A model generated the notes under the pieces. That model was given only the letters and a program-made list of their open reading frames with translations. It did no database searches and was not told the DNA's origin. Positions 8,867 through 17,704 of a DNA stretch of 64,000 bases are shown here, in pieces (within the stretch, counting starts at the first letter, position 1; each line of letters begins with the position of its first letter). The position numbers and the translations under genes were made by a program. This DNA comes from Alkalihalobacillus sp. AL-G (lineage in GTDB: Bacteria; Bacillota; Bacilli; Bacillales; Fictibacillaceae): assembly GCF_030643805.1 (NCBI RefSeq), contig NZ_CP094656.1, forward strand, positions 1,364,001-1,428,000, written 5' to 3'.

Positions 8867-10066
8867 CTATCGCTCTCCTTCCTGAAGGAATTGGTCGTAA
8901 ACGCTTAGTGGGCGAACAGCGACCTCTATATCCTGTGCAGCGTGGAGGGTGCCAGCCTTTGAACGCTGCTTTTTTCTTATCTGTTCGGAAAGTGGTAGAA
9001 CCTTATCGTCTCTTGTATAGGTCAGAATCGCTTCCCCATGATAATAAACGGTAATCGTGCCATCTAGCGTTTCCTTAATCATTACTTCTTGCCCTGCAAA
9101 TTTTGAGCTCATCAGGATCTTTCTAGAATGGTAATTCATGACCCCATCTCTCCCAATCTTTCGATACGTAATGTAACTGGAATCATATCTTGATGGGTTA
9201 AGAGGCTGCAGGGACTCTTTCAACCAAAGCTCTACCGGTTTCCGTTCTGTAGTAGAGTGAATGCGTTGATTCGCCGTTTCTTCCACCCATCTCAGGAGTC
9301 TGAGATTCAACTCTTGTAAAGATCGAACCGATGAAGTCTCTAGCCAACCATTCATATAACCGATAAATCGTTCAACTTTCCCCTTAGTTTGAGGGCGATA
9401 GGGACGATGTACGGAAGGCTTGAAAGCATAGTGATCAACAAAATCTAAGAACTTTTCATTCCATTCAACTTCTGGACCACTTCTCCGGTTGATAATCGTC
9501 TTCATATTATCAAACATTACCTTTTCGGTTACGCCTCCGAAGTATTCAAAAGCATTCGTCAGGCAGTACAATAGGTGTTCTCGATCCTGCCGTTCCGCAA
9601 AACAAGCATAACTCATTCGTGAGTAGGAAAGAGTAGCGACAAAGATCATGAGTGGTATGACTTCACCATCAATCTGGTAATGACCAGCTTCTTTCCAATC
9701 GACTTGCATCTGTTCTCCAGGTTCTGTTTCATACCGTCTGGTATGACTTTCTTTAAAGGCCTTACGATATGGTTGTACAAACTCTTTTAATATCGTACTG
9801 CCACCTGAATAACCTCTTTGTTTAATCTCAATAATCAGCTTCTCACAATTGAAAACATAGTCTTCTTGAATTCGCTTAAGCAGGTAATCTTTATATGGAT
9901 CTAACTTCGATCCTTTTTTTGAACGGTGCTGTACATGGTTTTTCTCTCGTTCACTTAACGCTCTTACCGTATGCCTATGCATTCCCAACATCTCCGCAAT
10001 ATCTGATTGGGACATGCCTCGTTCCAATAGTTCTTTCACTTTTCGTCGCTCTCCCTCCAACTTCAT
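8867..10066 (-). CDS. istA: IS21 transposase IstA
   Basis: 399 residues. N-terminal helix-turn-helix (GMSQSDIAEMLGMHRHTVRAL), then a DDE integrase core with Asp in MQVDWKEAG, Asp in VMFDNMKTI and Glu in TKGKVERFIGYM. All three catalytic acids are present and the length is normal for compact IstA proteins, so the element may be active. Start ATG behind GGAGG on the minus strand. Confidence 0.93.
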   Translation of the reverse strand: MKLEGERRKVKELLERGMSQSDIAEMLGMHRHTVRALSEREKNHVQHRSKKGSKLDPYKDYLLKRIQEDYVFNCEKLIIEIKQRGYSGGSTILKEFVQPYRKAFKESHTRRYETEPGEQMQVDWKEAGHYQIDGEVIPLMIFVATLSYSRMSYACFAERQDREHLLYCLTNAFEYFGGVTEKVMFDNMKTIINRRSGPEVEWNEKFLDFVDHYAFKPSVHRPYRPQTKGKVERFIGYMNGWLETSSVRSLQELNLRLLRWVEETANQRIHSTTERKPVELWLKESLQPLNPSRYDSSYITYRKIGRDGVMNYHSRKILMSSKFAGQEVMIKETLDGTITVYYHGEAILTYTRDDKVLPLSEQIRKKQRSKAGTLHAAQDIEVAVRPLSVYDQFLQEGER

Positions 10067-10187
10067 GAATCAAATCTCCTCCCCCTTAGGATTCAATCTA
10101 ATTATGAAGTTTGTCGAAATTTAAGGCGACGATTTTGTATATTTTTAGCCGGCTATATTGTCCATTTTAAATGCGACTCTTTCATAG

Positions 10188-10568
10188 ATGACGAGATGGT
10201 TAATAATTGTTGTTGCCATGTTGATTGTAATTATAGGTATTATCGCATTTGATAGTAAGTTCTATTATCCTGACCTCCCAGTCGATTCGGTAAGCAAAAA
10301 GGAAGTATTAGAAGCTTTGAATGAGTCATCAGAAGATATGGTGAAAATAGCTGAAGAAAATGGTTTTGAGTGGTATATTACACGAATGGAACAAGGAAAA
10401 GCACACGCAAATTTAAAAAACATGATTAGTGAAAATAGGTGGGAATTTCAAAAACAAGAGGGTAGTGGGTATTTTTTCGAAAAAGATGATGAGACACTAA
10501 TTGCAACTACACAGATGTGGACTAGAAAATATGTAATTGTAAAAATCCCGATAGATTGGAATGAGTAG
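10188..10568 (+). CDS. Membrane-anchored protein of unknown function, 126 aa
   Basis: One N-terminal hydrophobic segment (about residues 4-23, with a short positively charged start MTRW) and an acidic-to-mixed soluble part of about 100 residues. No recognised domain. The ATG at 10188 directly follows an in-frame TAG and lacks a visible ribosome binding site. The IS21 end lies about 30 bp upstream, so the insertion has probably displaced the native promoter and start signals. Expression is doubtful. The following repeat R6 closes this unit. Confidence 0.55.
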   Translation: MTRWLIIVVAMLIVIIGIIAFDSKFYYPDLPVDSVSKKEVLEALNESSEDMVKIAEENGFEWYITRMEQGKAHANLKNMISENRWEFQKQEGSGYFFEKDDETLIATTQMWTRKYVIVKIPIDWNE

Positions 10569-10663
10569 ATATTTATTGTTTGGGAAGTTTTGTACATAAA
10601 TAGTGCAATTCTTTAATTTCGTGAATCGCTTTTCTCCTTCAAGTATCGGGGTTGTTCTTCAAT

Positions 10664-10744
10664 AACGATCTTCAGCAATCGGGCGCAAATCTGGAACAAG
10701 GATGAGCGCTCGTTTTCCATTTTAGGGCCATATTCTGGAATAAG
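10664..10744 (+). repeat. Palindromic intergenic repeat, copy R6 (complete)
   Basis: Left arm AACGATCTTCAGCAATCGGGCGC (10664-10686); inner part with GATGAGCGCTCGTTTT; right arm AGGGCCATATTCTGGAATAAG (10724-10744). The right arm is close to the reverse complement of the left arm. With R2 and R7 it defines the consensus. Confidence 0.75.
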
Positions 10745-10820
10745 AATTAGATGTAATTAAAGGAATAGAACGATTTAACTTGAAATCTATGTAAGTATAT
10801 TTTTAAAGGAAGGTGATTAA

Positions 10821-11570
10821 ATGAGTACTAATTTGGAAGTTATTGATAAAAAAGTTGATGTTGGGGGATTTAAATTAAATTATAGCTATCATGTAATAAA
10901 TAAAGAAAGTCCAACTGTTATTTTGGAGTCAGGACATGGAATGTCCTCTGAAGTTTGGAATGAAGTTAAAAATGGTATCTCTTCGTTTGCTAATATTTTT
11001 TTGTATGATCGTGCAGGTCTAGGAAAGAGTGAATTAGGCAATAAACCACATCATAGTAACCAAGTTGTTGAAAATTTAAATACCTTACTACAAAAGGAAA
11101 ATATTAAACCACCTTATATTCTAGTTGGGCACTCTCTTGGTGGTATACATATACGTGTTTTTGCTCATACCTATCCCGAAAAAGTTATAGGATTAGTATT
11201 GGTAGATTCAGCACATGAAGAGCAAGATCAAAAGATGGTACCATATTTCTCTAAGGAAATACAGGATATATATTACTCTCAATTTGTTGCAGAAGGCACA
11301 TATGAAGATTTTAAAGACAGTTTGAGACAAGTTCGTGATACAAGAAATTCATTTGTGGACATACCAATACATATTTTATCAGCTGGTGTCAAAGATGACT
11401 ATCATAATGATAAGACGTACGGTTTATGGTTAAGATTCCAAAAAGATTTTTTATCTTTATCTAATCATTCAAAGCAGGTAATAGCTAAAAAAAGTAATCA
11501 CTTTATCCATAACAAAGAGCCGGAACTCGTTATTGAAAGTATTAAAAAAATTATTAATAAGAATAGATGA
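10821..11570 (+). CDS. Alpha/beta hydrolase
   Basis: 249 residues with the alpha/beta hydrolase fold: nucleophile elbow GHSLGG, a following LVLVDSAHEE strand that may carry an acid, and a late His in KSNHFIHN. The oxyanion region begins LESGHGMSSEVW. ATG start behind AAGGAAGGTGAT. Cytosolic: no signal peptide. Substrate unknown. A second, unrelated hydrolase follows 66 bp downstream; the two share the interval between repeats R6 and R7. Confidence 0.82.
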   Translation: MSTNLEVIDKKVDVGGFKLNYSYHVINKESPTVILESGHGMSSEVWNEVKNGISSFANIFLYDRAGLGKSELGNKPHHSNQVVENLNTLLQKENIKPPYILVGHSLGGIHIRVFAHTYPEKVIGLVLVDSAHEEQDQKMVPYFSKEIQDIYYSQFVAEGTYEDFKDSLRQVRDTRNSFVDIPIHILSAGVKDDYHNDKTYGLWLRFQKDFLSLSNHSKQVIAKKSNHFIHNKEPELVIESIKKIINKNR

Positions 11571-11636
11571 CAAGAAGTACCTTATTCCAAAGGGAAATAG
11601 CTGAAGATGCTAAGGTGTGTTTAGGAGGGGAGAAGT

Positions 11637-12470
11637 GTGGAACGATATTTTATCACCACAGGAAAATCAAAAATCCATGTTACAGAATGGGGAAACGAAA
11701 ATAATCCAGTAATTTTTTGCCTTCATGGCTTAGGGAGCACAAGTCTCAGTTTTATTGAAATCGCTGAACAGCTTAAAGATGATTACAGAATAGTTGCAAT
11801 TGATTCACCCGGACATGGCAAAACTTCTCCTTTTGAACATGCAGAAGAATATGAGATGTACTCATTAGTAGACTGGATTCATAATATTTTAAAACAATTA
11901 GGAATTGATCAATTTTACTTTTTATCACATTCCTGGGGGAGTTCTATAGCTTTATTTTACATAAAGAAATACCAAACAAAAGTAAAAAGTACCATTCTGA
12001 TCGATGGTGGATATCAAACAAAAAGATCTCAAGATCAAACAATGGAGGAAGAAGCCGCCTTTTATCGGAGGGATTTTGATGAATACGTTTTTAATGATTG
12101 GGTAAGTTTTATAAAATCCGAAAAAGAAGCATATACAAGATGGTCTCCGTTATTGGAGCGAGCAGTAATGGACTTAGGTATCGAAAAAGATAATAAAGTA
12201 CATTGGCACACTAGTGGAATTACAGCAAACCATATTATAAAAGCAATGTACAAAGATGAAACTGAAGATGTATACGAGGATTTATCTCCTAACATTATTC
12301 TTTTAAGAGCAACGTTACCAAAAAGTTGGGATGAGTATAGAAGTAAAACTAGCACTATATTTACACAAAAAACAGGTGGAATAGTGAAACAAGTTCCCAA
12401 TACAACCCATATGCTACATTGGGATAAACCTGAGGTTGTTGTGGAAGAAATACAGAAGAATTGGGTTTGA
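11637..12470 (+). CDS. Alpha/beta hydrolase
   Basis: 277 residues, GTG start behind AGGAGGGG. Nucleophile elbow SHSWGSS (Trp after the Ser, as in many MhpC-like esterases), HGLGSTS oxyanion loop and a catalytic His in TTHMLHWDKPE. Substrate not predictable. Its stop codon lies immediately before repeat R7, so the ORF plus repeat form a compact unit with almost no spacer. Confidence 0.82.
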   Translation: MERYFITTGKSKIHVTEWGNENNPVIFCLHGLGSTSLSFIEIAEQLKDDYRIVAIDSPGHGKTSPFEHAEEYEMYSLVDWIHNILKQLGIDQFYFLSHSWGSSIALFYIKKYQTKVKSTILIDGGYQTKRSQDQTMEEEAAFYRRDFDEYVFNDWVSFIKSEKEAYTRWSPLLERAVMDLGIEKDNKVHWHTSGITANHIIKAMYKDETEDVYEDLSPNIILLRATLPKSWDEYRSKTSTIFTQKTGGIVKQVPNTTHMLHWDKPEVVVEEIQKNWV

Positions 12471-12471
12471 T

Positions 12472-12547
12472 CTTATTTAACATAAGGGCGCGATTCTGCA
12501 GCAAGAGTGCTCTTTCTTTATGTAAAGGGCTAGATTGTGAAGTAAAA
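12472..12547 (+). repeat. Palindromic intergenic repeat, copy R7 (complete)
   Basis: Begins 2 bp after the hydrolase stop codon. Left arm with AAGGGCGCG, inner hairpin with GAGTGCTCTTTCTTT, right arm AAAGGGCTAGATTGTGAAGTAA. Same order and orientation as R2 and R6. Confidence 0.7.
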
Positions 12548-12762
12548 GAAAGGAATTACGTAAGTAACCGAAGTTCTTTATTTCGTAGACACAGCATTCG
12601 ATTCGGTGTAATAATTATTTTAATGAGGGTTGGTGAATGCAGAGAACATTATCGGAAATCAATATAAATCAGCTATGGAACAAGTTCGATTAGATTTATG
12701 TAGGGTCTCTTTACTTATGGGGACTTTTTAGCAGGAAAAATACTATAACTTAGGTGATAAAG

Positions 12763-13731
12763 TTGGAAATGGATGCTAAAACTTTTTGGGAAAATTTCAG
12801 TTTGGGGAAGGAATTGGATGTTGCTGGGTGTTTCATATTTAATGGTTTAAAAGCTTTTGATTCCCTGGAAAATTTCAAGCAAGAGGATGAAATATTTGAG
12901 TTCTTTTATAATACTTCTGTAGGGATAGAAAGGTTATTAAAAGTAGTAGTTATATTAATAGAACATAGTGATACAATCGATCAAGAGGAGTATGAAAAAA
13001 GTTTAATAACACATAATCATTTGGATCTTTTAAGAAGAATTTCGAAGAAACACAATTGTGGCCTTAGTAATCTGCATAATGAGTTCCTTGAATTGCTAAG
13101 CAATTTTTACAAAACGATAAGGTATGATAGGTACACTTTGAATAGTATTCAATATCATGATAAGGAGAGAGTAGGTCTAGTTACTTTTCTTGAAAAACAT
13201 TTAGGAACCAAGATTGATTATCAGGATATGTTCTTAACACCCAATGGATGGAGAGTTAAGAAATTCATCGGAAAAGTTGTAGGGAAGATTAGCGAAGTAT
13301 TATATGATCTTGTAGAGAGTGAAGCTAGGGCGCAAAATATTTATACATATGAATTACCACAAGGGTCTAAGGCAAGCATAATATTCCTTGGTAAAAAATA
13401 CAATTTTTTTGATTATGATATCGTTTGGAAGGAATTAATAATATATCTAATAAACACAAATGATCGTTCTGGTATTTTAGATTTCATCAGGGAAATAGAA
13501 CCTCTTAATTTTGAACCGGCGTTAGTTAACGAATATCTTAATGTTTTCAAATCTGATTTAGAGAAATACAGCTATATTTATGAGGTTGAGGAGTATTATC
13601 AAGATATTGATAATAAGAAAGAACGTTTTGAGATGCTAGAATTGTTAAGCAATCCTAATGTGCATTTTAATGCTGATGAAGATGATTTCAAAGAAGGTAT
13701 TGATGATGATTATCAAGGTGAGGAAGATTAA
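12763..13731 (+). CDS. Protein of unknown function, 322 aa
   Basis: No family recognised. TTG at 12763 is preferred because TAGGTGAT at 12751-12758 is suitably spaced; GTG 12754 and ATG 12769 are alternatives. The N-terminal half is predicted helical and contains LSNFYKTIRYDRY, which faintly recalls HEPN-like folds but lacks a clear R-x4-6-H motif. The C-terminus is very acidic (DEDDFKEGIDDD...). No signal or membrane segment. It is the only gene between repeats R7 and R8, another one-gene unit. Confidence 0.65.
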   Translation: MEMDAKTFWENFSLGKELDVAGCFIFNGLKAFDSLENFKQEDEIFEFFYNTSVGIERLLKVVVILIEHSDTIDQEEYEKSLITHNHLDLLRRISKKHNCGLSNLHNEFLELLSNFYKTIRYDRYTLNSIQYHDKERVGLVTFLEKHLGTKIDYQDMFLTPNGWRVKKFIGKVVGKISEVLYDLVESEARAQNIYTYELPQGSKASIIFLGKKYNFFDYDIVWKELIIYLINTNDRSGILDFIREIEPLNFEPALVNEYLNVFKSDLEKYSYIYEVEEYYQDIDNKKERFEMLELLSNPNVHFNADEDDFKEGIDDDYQGEED

Positions 13732-13819
13732 GATGCAGTCAGTGAGAATTAATGAAGTGAGATGATAGTACTGTTCAAAGATGGCATTGACAGCCGATAA
13801 CACTGCTTGATATTTAAAA

Positions 13820-13890
13820 CTATACCGCAATCGGGCGCTAATCTGTAATAAGGTAAGCGCCTTTATTAATGAAAATTAAGGATTGAGTTA
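13820..13890 (+). repeat. Palindromic intergenic repeat, copy R8
   Basis: CCGCAATCGGGCGCTAATC, inner stem GGCGCTAATC/GGTAAGCGCC followed by TTTATT, then a degenerate right arm ending GGATTGAGTTAG. Confidence 0.65.
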
Positions 13891-13898
13891 GTTGTCTG

Positions 13899-13921
13899 GT
13901 TTTGAAATAATTGGTATTAAG
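13899..13921 (+). repeat. 23-bp sequence identical to 20014-20036
   Basis: The 23 bases starting GTTTTGAAATAATTGG and ending TATTAAG occur identically here (before R9) and at 20014-20036 (before R14). In both places they are preceded by GATTGAGTTA and followed by an arms-only repeat copy. Confidence 0.7.
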
Positions 13922-13944
13922 CAATCGGGCAGGATTGTGGAAGA
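13917..13944 (+). repeat. Arms-only repeat, copy R9
   Basis: GCAATCGGGC is joined directly to AGGATTGTGGAAGA: left and right arms without the inner hairpin, as if the middle of the palindrome had been deleted. Confidence 0.55.
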
Positions 13945-13991
13945 CTCAGTTTCGAGATATTATGGGATGTTGTTGGATATATAATGGTTTG

Positions 13992-14011
13992 TTCTATTAA
14001 AATAGAATGTA
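13992..14011. promoter_or_regulatory. Candidate ArsR-type operator O1
   Basis: TTCTATT-AA-AATAGAA dyad (13992-14007) followed by TGTA. Its 20 bases closely match O2 at 14098-14117, 106 bp downstream, and both lie upstream of the ArsR-type gene. Confidence 0.5.
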
Positions 14012-14031
14012 CCGGAAAACTTTATGTATTT

Positions 14032-14072
14032 GAAAGAAGCCATTCTTTAAAAAAGAAGGGCTCTTATTTTAA
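14032..14072 (+). terminator. Terminator-like hairpin
   Basis: AAGAAGCCATTCTTT pairs with AAAGAAGGGCTCTT with minor mismatches and is followed by ATTTT. It sits between operator candidates O1 and O2, so it may insulate the ArsR gene from upstream transcription. Confidence 0.45.
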
Positions 14073-14091
14073 TATACGAAAAATATTGAAC

Positions 14092-14119
14092 AATATATTC
14101 TAATAATATAGAATGTATT
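14092..14119. promoter_or_regulatory. Candidate ArsR-type operator O2
   Basis: ATTCTA-N6-TAGAAT (14097-14114) extends outward with one mismatch on each side to AATAT/GTATT. It lies 14 bp upstream of the ArsR-type start codon, over the expected promoter/leader. Autoregulation is inferred from position and symmetry. Confidence 0.55.
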
Positions 14120-14132
14120 CAGGAGGGATAAT

Positions 14133-15182
14133 ATGGAATTATATTCTGCAAGCACCAAAATTTCTAGAGATAAATATAGTGTTGAAGTCAAATACTCTCT
14201 TTTATGGGAATCAGCTTTAGGTATAGCAGCTATAACAAATGAATCTTTAATTGACACGTTAGAAATCTCGAAAAAAAATAGGAAATTAATCGAACAAGCA
14301 TTATCACCAAAGATGATGGAGCATCTTGATTATGTAAAAAAACATAACACTTGGAAGACACTTCTCCAAATTCTTCACCAAAAAGACTTTGAACATCTGA
14401 CTTCTTTTATAGACTATGTTAATAGCTTATCCTCAAAACATCTAAAGTCCATTGCAATTCCTTATTTAGGTGAGGAATACCATGACTTGATAAATGAACT
14501 ATTGGAGGGTTCTGAAAAAGGTCTTTGTGAGTTGCAAAAAATCACAAAAAATCATCCCTTTCTTCCAAGTTACCTTAAATATATAAAGGACGTTTCCTCT
14601 GAGGAATTAAAGAGTCACTTAGTTGAAATTATGGCTGGTTGGTTTGAAACTGTCATTGAACCTGAAAAAGATATACTGAGCGCAATACTTTTAAGGGATA
14701 AGGCTTCCAAAGAAAATATGCTCAACAATTTAGACCCGGAAGAATTTATTGAATGGGCTACTGATGGTGTTAAATATTCTCCCGAACCAAGTGTGCATAA
14801 GGTTATTCTCATACCTCATTATTTTTACAGACCATGGAACGTTGAAGCAGATCTGGATGGTGTTAAAATATTTTATTATGCGGTGGCAAATGAAAGTATC
14901 TCAAATGAGAAATTTGTGCCGAATAAACAATTGGTACAAAGATATAAAGCATTAGGAGATGAAACACGGTTAAAAATACTGAAGATGATAAGAGAGGATC
15001 ATTTATCTCTGCAAGAGTTAACGTCTGAACTGAATTTAGGCAAAACAACCGTTCATCATCATTTGAAGATCTTAAAGTCAGCAAGATTAGTATCTCAGGT
15101 TTCAAACAACAAATATGACATTAATCAAAGCGCCATTGATTTCTTACCTATCGATTTAAGTCTGTATTTGGATAGTGAATAA
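14133..15182 (+). CDS. ArsR-type regulator with a long N-terminal domain
   Basis: 349 residues. The C-terminal third is an ArsR winged helix (ALGDETRLKILKMI, LTSELNLGKTTVHHHLKIL). The roughly 250-residue N-terminal part matches the layout of DUF5937-type proteins fused to ArsR domains. No cysteine metal-site motif is visible, so it is probably not a metalloregulator. ATG start behind AGGAGGG. It overlaps functionally with the MFS gene 15 bp downstream, and is therefore the likely local repressor of that exporter. A similar-architecture regulator controls an ABC exporter at 40505-41527. Confidence 0.85.
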   Translation: MELYSASTKISRDKYSVEVKYSLLWESALGIAAITNESLIDTLEISKKNRKLIEQALSPKMMEHLDYVKKHNTWKTLLQILHQKDFEHLTSFIDYVNSLSSKHLKSIAIPYLGEEYHDLINELLEGSEKGLCELQKITKNHPFLPSYLKYIKDVSSEELKSHLVEIMAGWFETVIEPEKDILSAILLRDKASKENMLNNLDPEEFIEWATDGVKYSPEPSVHKVILIPHYFYRPWNVEADLDGVKIFYYAVANESISNEKFVPNKQLVQRYKALGDETRLKILKMIREDHLSLQELTSELNLGKTTVHHHLKILKSARLVSQVSNNKYDINQSAIDFLPIDLSLYLDSE

Positions 15183-15197
15183 AAAGGGGAGAAGCTT

Positions 15198-16430
15198 ATG
15201 AATTATTCAGCAGTACAAGTGGAACCGAAAGAGAAAGTTCCTGAGTTCAAAAAGAATTTTCAAGTATTTAGATTTATTGGTGGTAACTTAGTTTCCTTTT
15301 TCGACGATCAAATATATTTAATTGCACTCCCATTGATTGTATTGGCAATCACCGGATCACCGCTGAGTATGGGAATAGTAGCAGCTCTCGAGAGATTACC
15401 TATTCTCATACAGCCCTTTACTGGAGTATTGGCTGATAATTTTAATCGGAAAAAAATTCTCTTGCTTTGTGATTTAGGTAGATTTCTAACGGTTGGTCTC
15501 TTAGGTTTTTTATACATAATTAATCACTTAACCATTTGGGAAATATATGGTGGTGCGTTAATCGTCGGTTTGTTAACGCAAATCTATAATACGTCTCAAT
15601 TTGCTTCCGTTCCTAAGTTAGTTCAAAAGAAAGACTTACAGCTAGTAAATTCAATAAATACAGGCATATTTCAAACGGCTGTATTTATTGCACCAGGATT
15701 AGGAGGAATCATCATTAGTTTCTTTAATCCAGGTGCGGGTTTAATTATCAATAGCTTATCGTTTTTTTTTGGATTTTTAGTTGTATTGAGTCTGAAAATT
15801 GATAGTAATGTACAGAAAGAGAAAATAAACAGTGCAAAGGTGTTTAGAGATATAAAAGAAGGATTTAAGTTTGTCATTGCTATGAAACCTATTCTATATA
15901 CGAACTTAGCCATGCTTTTTTCAATTTTTGGAACCACTTTATTTCTAACAATGTTGGTTATACATCTCAAATCTACAGTAAGTTTAAATGCTGTACAGAT
16001 AGGTTATCTTCTATCAATTGGAGGAGTTGCAGCTATAGGTGGCGCTTTAATATCCAACTGGTTAAGAAGGCATTTTACTTATGGGAATATTCTTTTCTAT
16101 GCAGGGGTAATAGGAGGAATCTCAATCATAGCTTTTGCTATGTATGAGTCATTTTTGTGGTTGGCATTAATGAATGCTTTAGGAACAGTTTGTGCATCCA
16201 TAAAGAGTCCTTGTATTGTAACCATACGCCAAAAACTAAGCCCTGATCATCTGTTGGGGCGCGTTCAAGCTACCTGTCGTTTCATGACATGGGTACTTAT
16301 GCCGGTTTCTTCTTTAGTTGCTGGAATTATAGCTGAACACTTTGGGACTACATTAACTTTACTAATAGGAGGTATAATTGCTACTATTGCTTCCTTTATT
16401 TATTTACATCCATCTCTAAAAACTGCTTGA
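15198..16430 (+). CDS. MFS efflux transporter
   Basis: 410 residues with about 12 hydrophobic segments. The signature between segments 2 and 3, GVLADNFNRKKILLLCDLGR, is typical of MefA-like/DHA3 exporters, as is the start FRFIGGNLVSFFDDQIY. Located in the cytoplasmic membrane; the substrate is unknown (drug efflux is the common role of the group). Co-transcribed with the upstream ArsR-type regulator (15-bp gap, ribosome site AAGGGGAG). Confidence 0.88.
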   Translation: MNYSAVQVEPKEKVPEFKKNFQVFRFIGGNLVSFFDDQIYLIALPLIVLAITGSPLSMGIVAALERLPILIQPFTGVLADNFNRKKILLLCDLGRFLTVGLLGFLYIINHLTIWEIYGGALIVGLLTQIYNTSQFASVPKLVQKKDLQLVNSINTGIFQTAVFIAPGLGGIIISFFNPGAGLIINSLSFFFGFLVVLSLKIDSNVQKEKINSAKVFRDIKEGFKFVIAMKPILYTNLAMLFSIFGTTLFLTMLVIHLKSTVSLNAVQIGYLLSIGGVAAIGGALISNWLRRHFTYGNILFYAGVIGGISIIAFAMYESFLWLALMNALGTVCASIKSPCIVTIRQKLSPDHLLGRVQATCRFMTWVLMPVSSLVAGIIAEHFGTTLTLLIGGIIATIASFIYLHPSLKTA

Positions 16431-16521
16431 ATTAAGTGCGTTATGAATATGAGTGCTGTGATTCCAATGTTGACCTCCCCGGTTACATATAGATCATTTT
16501 GGCTCTTATTTTTATATAAAT

Positions 16522-16556
16522 AAGTGCTTCTCAAAATGAGAAGCACTTTAATTTTA
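16522..16556. terminator. Bidirectional terminator between MFS and Shedu genes
   Basis: A 12-bp perfect stem, AAGTGCTTCTCA / TGAGAAGCACTT, with a 3-nt loop and T-rich sequence on the + side. It lies between convergent genes. Confidence 0.75.
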
Positions 16557-16570
16557 TGTAAGGCAAGAGC

Positions 16571-17704
16571 TTAATGCTCCCCTTTTTTTTCTGCTAATAA
16601 ATCAAGCAATAGTTGGATTCTCGTAAACAACTCATCAAAGGTGATAATAACAACATTTTTCATTTCTTTTCTATACAATTCAAATGACTGTAGCTTATCA
16701 TCCCCTAGATTACTAATGTTCCCTGCAATTACTACACAATGAGGACTAAACACATTGAAATCATTCCCACTATTTTGACCGAGAGAAGAATACTCTCTAA
16801 TGATTTGCTCTTTATAACTAAGCGCTTGTACAATACTACCTGTTAGATGAGGGTGAATTGAATAGACTCCTGCTCTGTACTCACTAGATAACAACTCTGT
16901 TTCAGGAGTCTTTATTTCTATCAGCGAAATCTCTTTTGAAAGCTCATTTTGATAAATAAAGTCTATAACCTTTCCGCCTCTATTATCTAAACCTTTACCT
17001 CCAATGTATGCTTTTTCTTGGAACAATAATGTGGGACTTGCAAAGACTTGACTTAGTACCCAAGCATTTTCTCTTAATGTTACCTGCCAGAACTCCTCGT
17101 CAGCATTTTCATTATTGTTTTCCCATATATTCAATAACTTTCTTAATTTAGCAATGCCTATTATATTATTTAATTGGTCTAACTCTTCCTCCTGTGCTTC
17201 AAGCAGCTTAGTTACAATTTCTTCAGAATTATCTGTGTCACTCATCCACTTAATTGTTTTTTCCAATAAGTTGCTTTTGTGATCATCTAACTTAAGTAAT
17301 GTTTCAAATAGTGAACTATTATCTTTAAGCATTTCAGTGATCTTCTCTAATTGTATGTCAGTCTTTGAAAAAGTTCTTTCGCCAGGTTGTATTCCGTATT
17401 CTTTATGTATCTTGTAGTAAACATCTAACTCAGTCATTAGCCTGAGCATTTCTTCTGATTTAATCTCTAACTTAATCCATTCATCAGCTTTGAGTTGGCT
17501 GTTATCTAATTCTTTATAATCTTCCCAGTCTCCACTTGGTCTCTTTCTTTGATAAACAAACCAACCTTTGACAGAAGCTTCTTGATTATGAACATTATTT
17601 GTAATCATTGGTCTGAATAATAACCTAGTAGTAGATTTTTCGCGTAAAATTATATCTTCTCCTTGAGCAGAATCCATAGATGTAGAAGTGGTACTTATTT
17701 TCAT
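16571..17704 (-). CDS. sduA: Shedu defence nuclease (SduA-like, DUF4263)
   Basis: 377 residues. The C-terminal part is the Shedu domain, a PD-(D/E)XK-type nuclease: FWQVTLRENAW (205-215), GKGLDNRGGKVIDF with Asp248, IEIKTPETELL with Glu263 and Lys265, then AGVYSIHPHLTGSIVQA (278-294). The N-terminal 200 residues are variable and helical, as is usual for this family, where they are thought to set specificity. Shedu is a known single-gene anti-phage system of Bacillus and other bacteria. It is transcribed against most of the array. Confidence 0.85.
   Translation of the reverse strand: MKISTTSTSMDSAQGEDIILREKSTTRLLFRPMITNNVHNQEASVKGWFVYQRKRPSGDWEDYKELDNSQLKADEWIKLEIKSEEMLRLMTELDVYYKIHKEYGIQPGERTFSKTDIQLEKITEMLKDNSSLFETLLKLDDHKSNLLEKTIKWMSDTDNSEEIVTKLLEAQEEELDQLNNIIGIAKLRKLLNIWENNNENADEEFWQVTLRENAWVLSQVFASPTLLFQEKAYIGGKGLDNRGGKVIDFIYQNELSKEISLIEIKTPETELLSSEYRAGVYSIHPHLTGSIVQALSYKEQIIREYSSLGQNSGNDFNVFSPHCVVIAGNISNLGDDKLQSFELYRKEMKNVVIITFDELFTRIQLLLDLLAEKKGEH

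Larger units (their letters stand above)
8069..10160 (-). mobile_element. IS21 family insertion sequence
   Basis: It carries istB and istA on the minus strand. The left side has ATACAAAATCGTCG at 8089-8102 and a second related motif (TTAAAATTGTACAAAA) just inside. The right side has the same 14 bases in inverse orientation at 10127-10140, with TTAAATTTCGACAAA inside when read inward. Such multiple terminal repeats are typical transposase-binding sites of IS21. The outer ends (TGTCAAGG on the left, near 10160 on the right) are only approximate, and I did not find a clear target duplication. It interrupts the repeat-bounded unit between R5 and the following ORF. Confidence 0.8.

Noticed and set aside
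12461-12667. 68-codon ORF on the + strand
   Set aside because: It begins inside the hydrolase gene, runs through repeat R7 and has no ribosome site.
12763-13731. HEPN assignment for the 322-aa unknown protein
   Set aside because: RYDRY in a helical context is suggestive only; the R-x4-6-H motif is missing.
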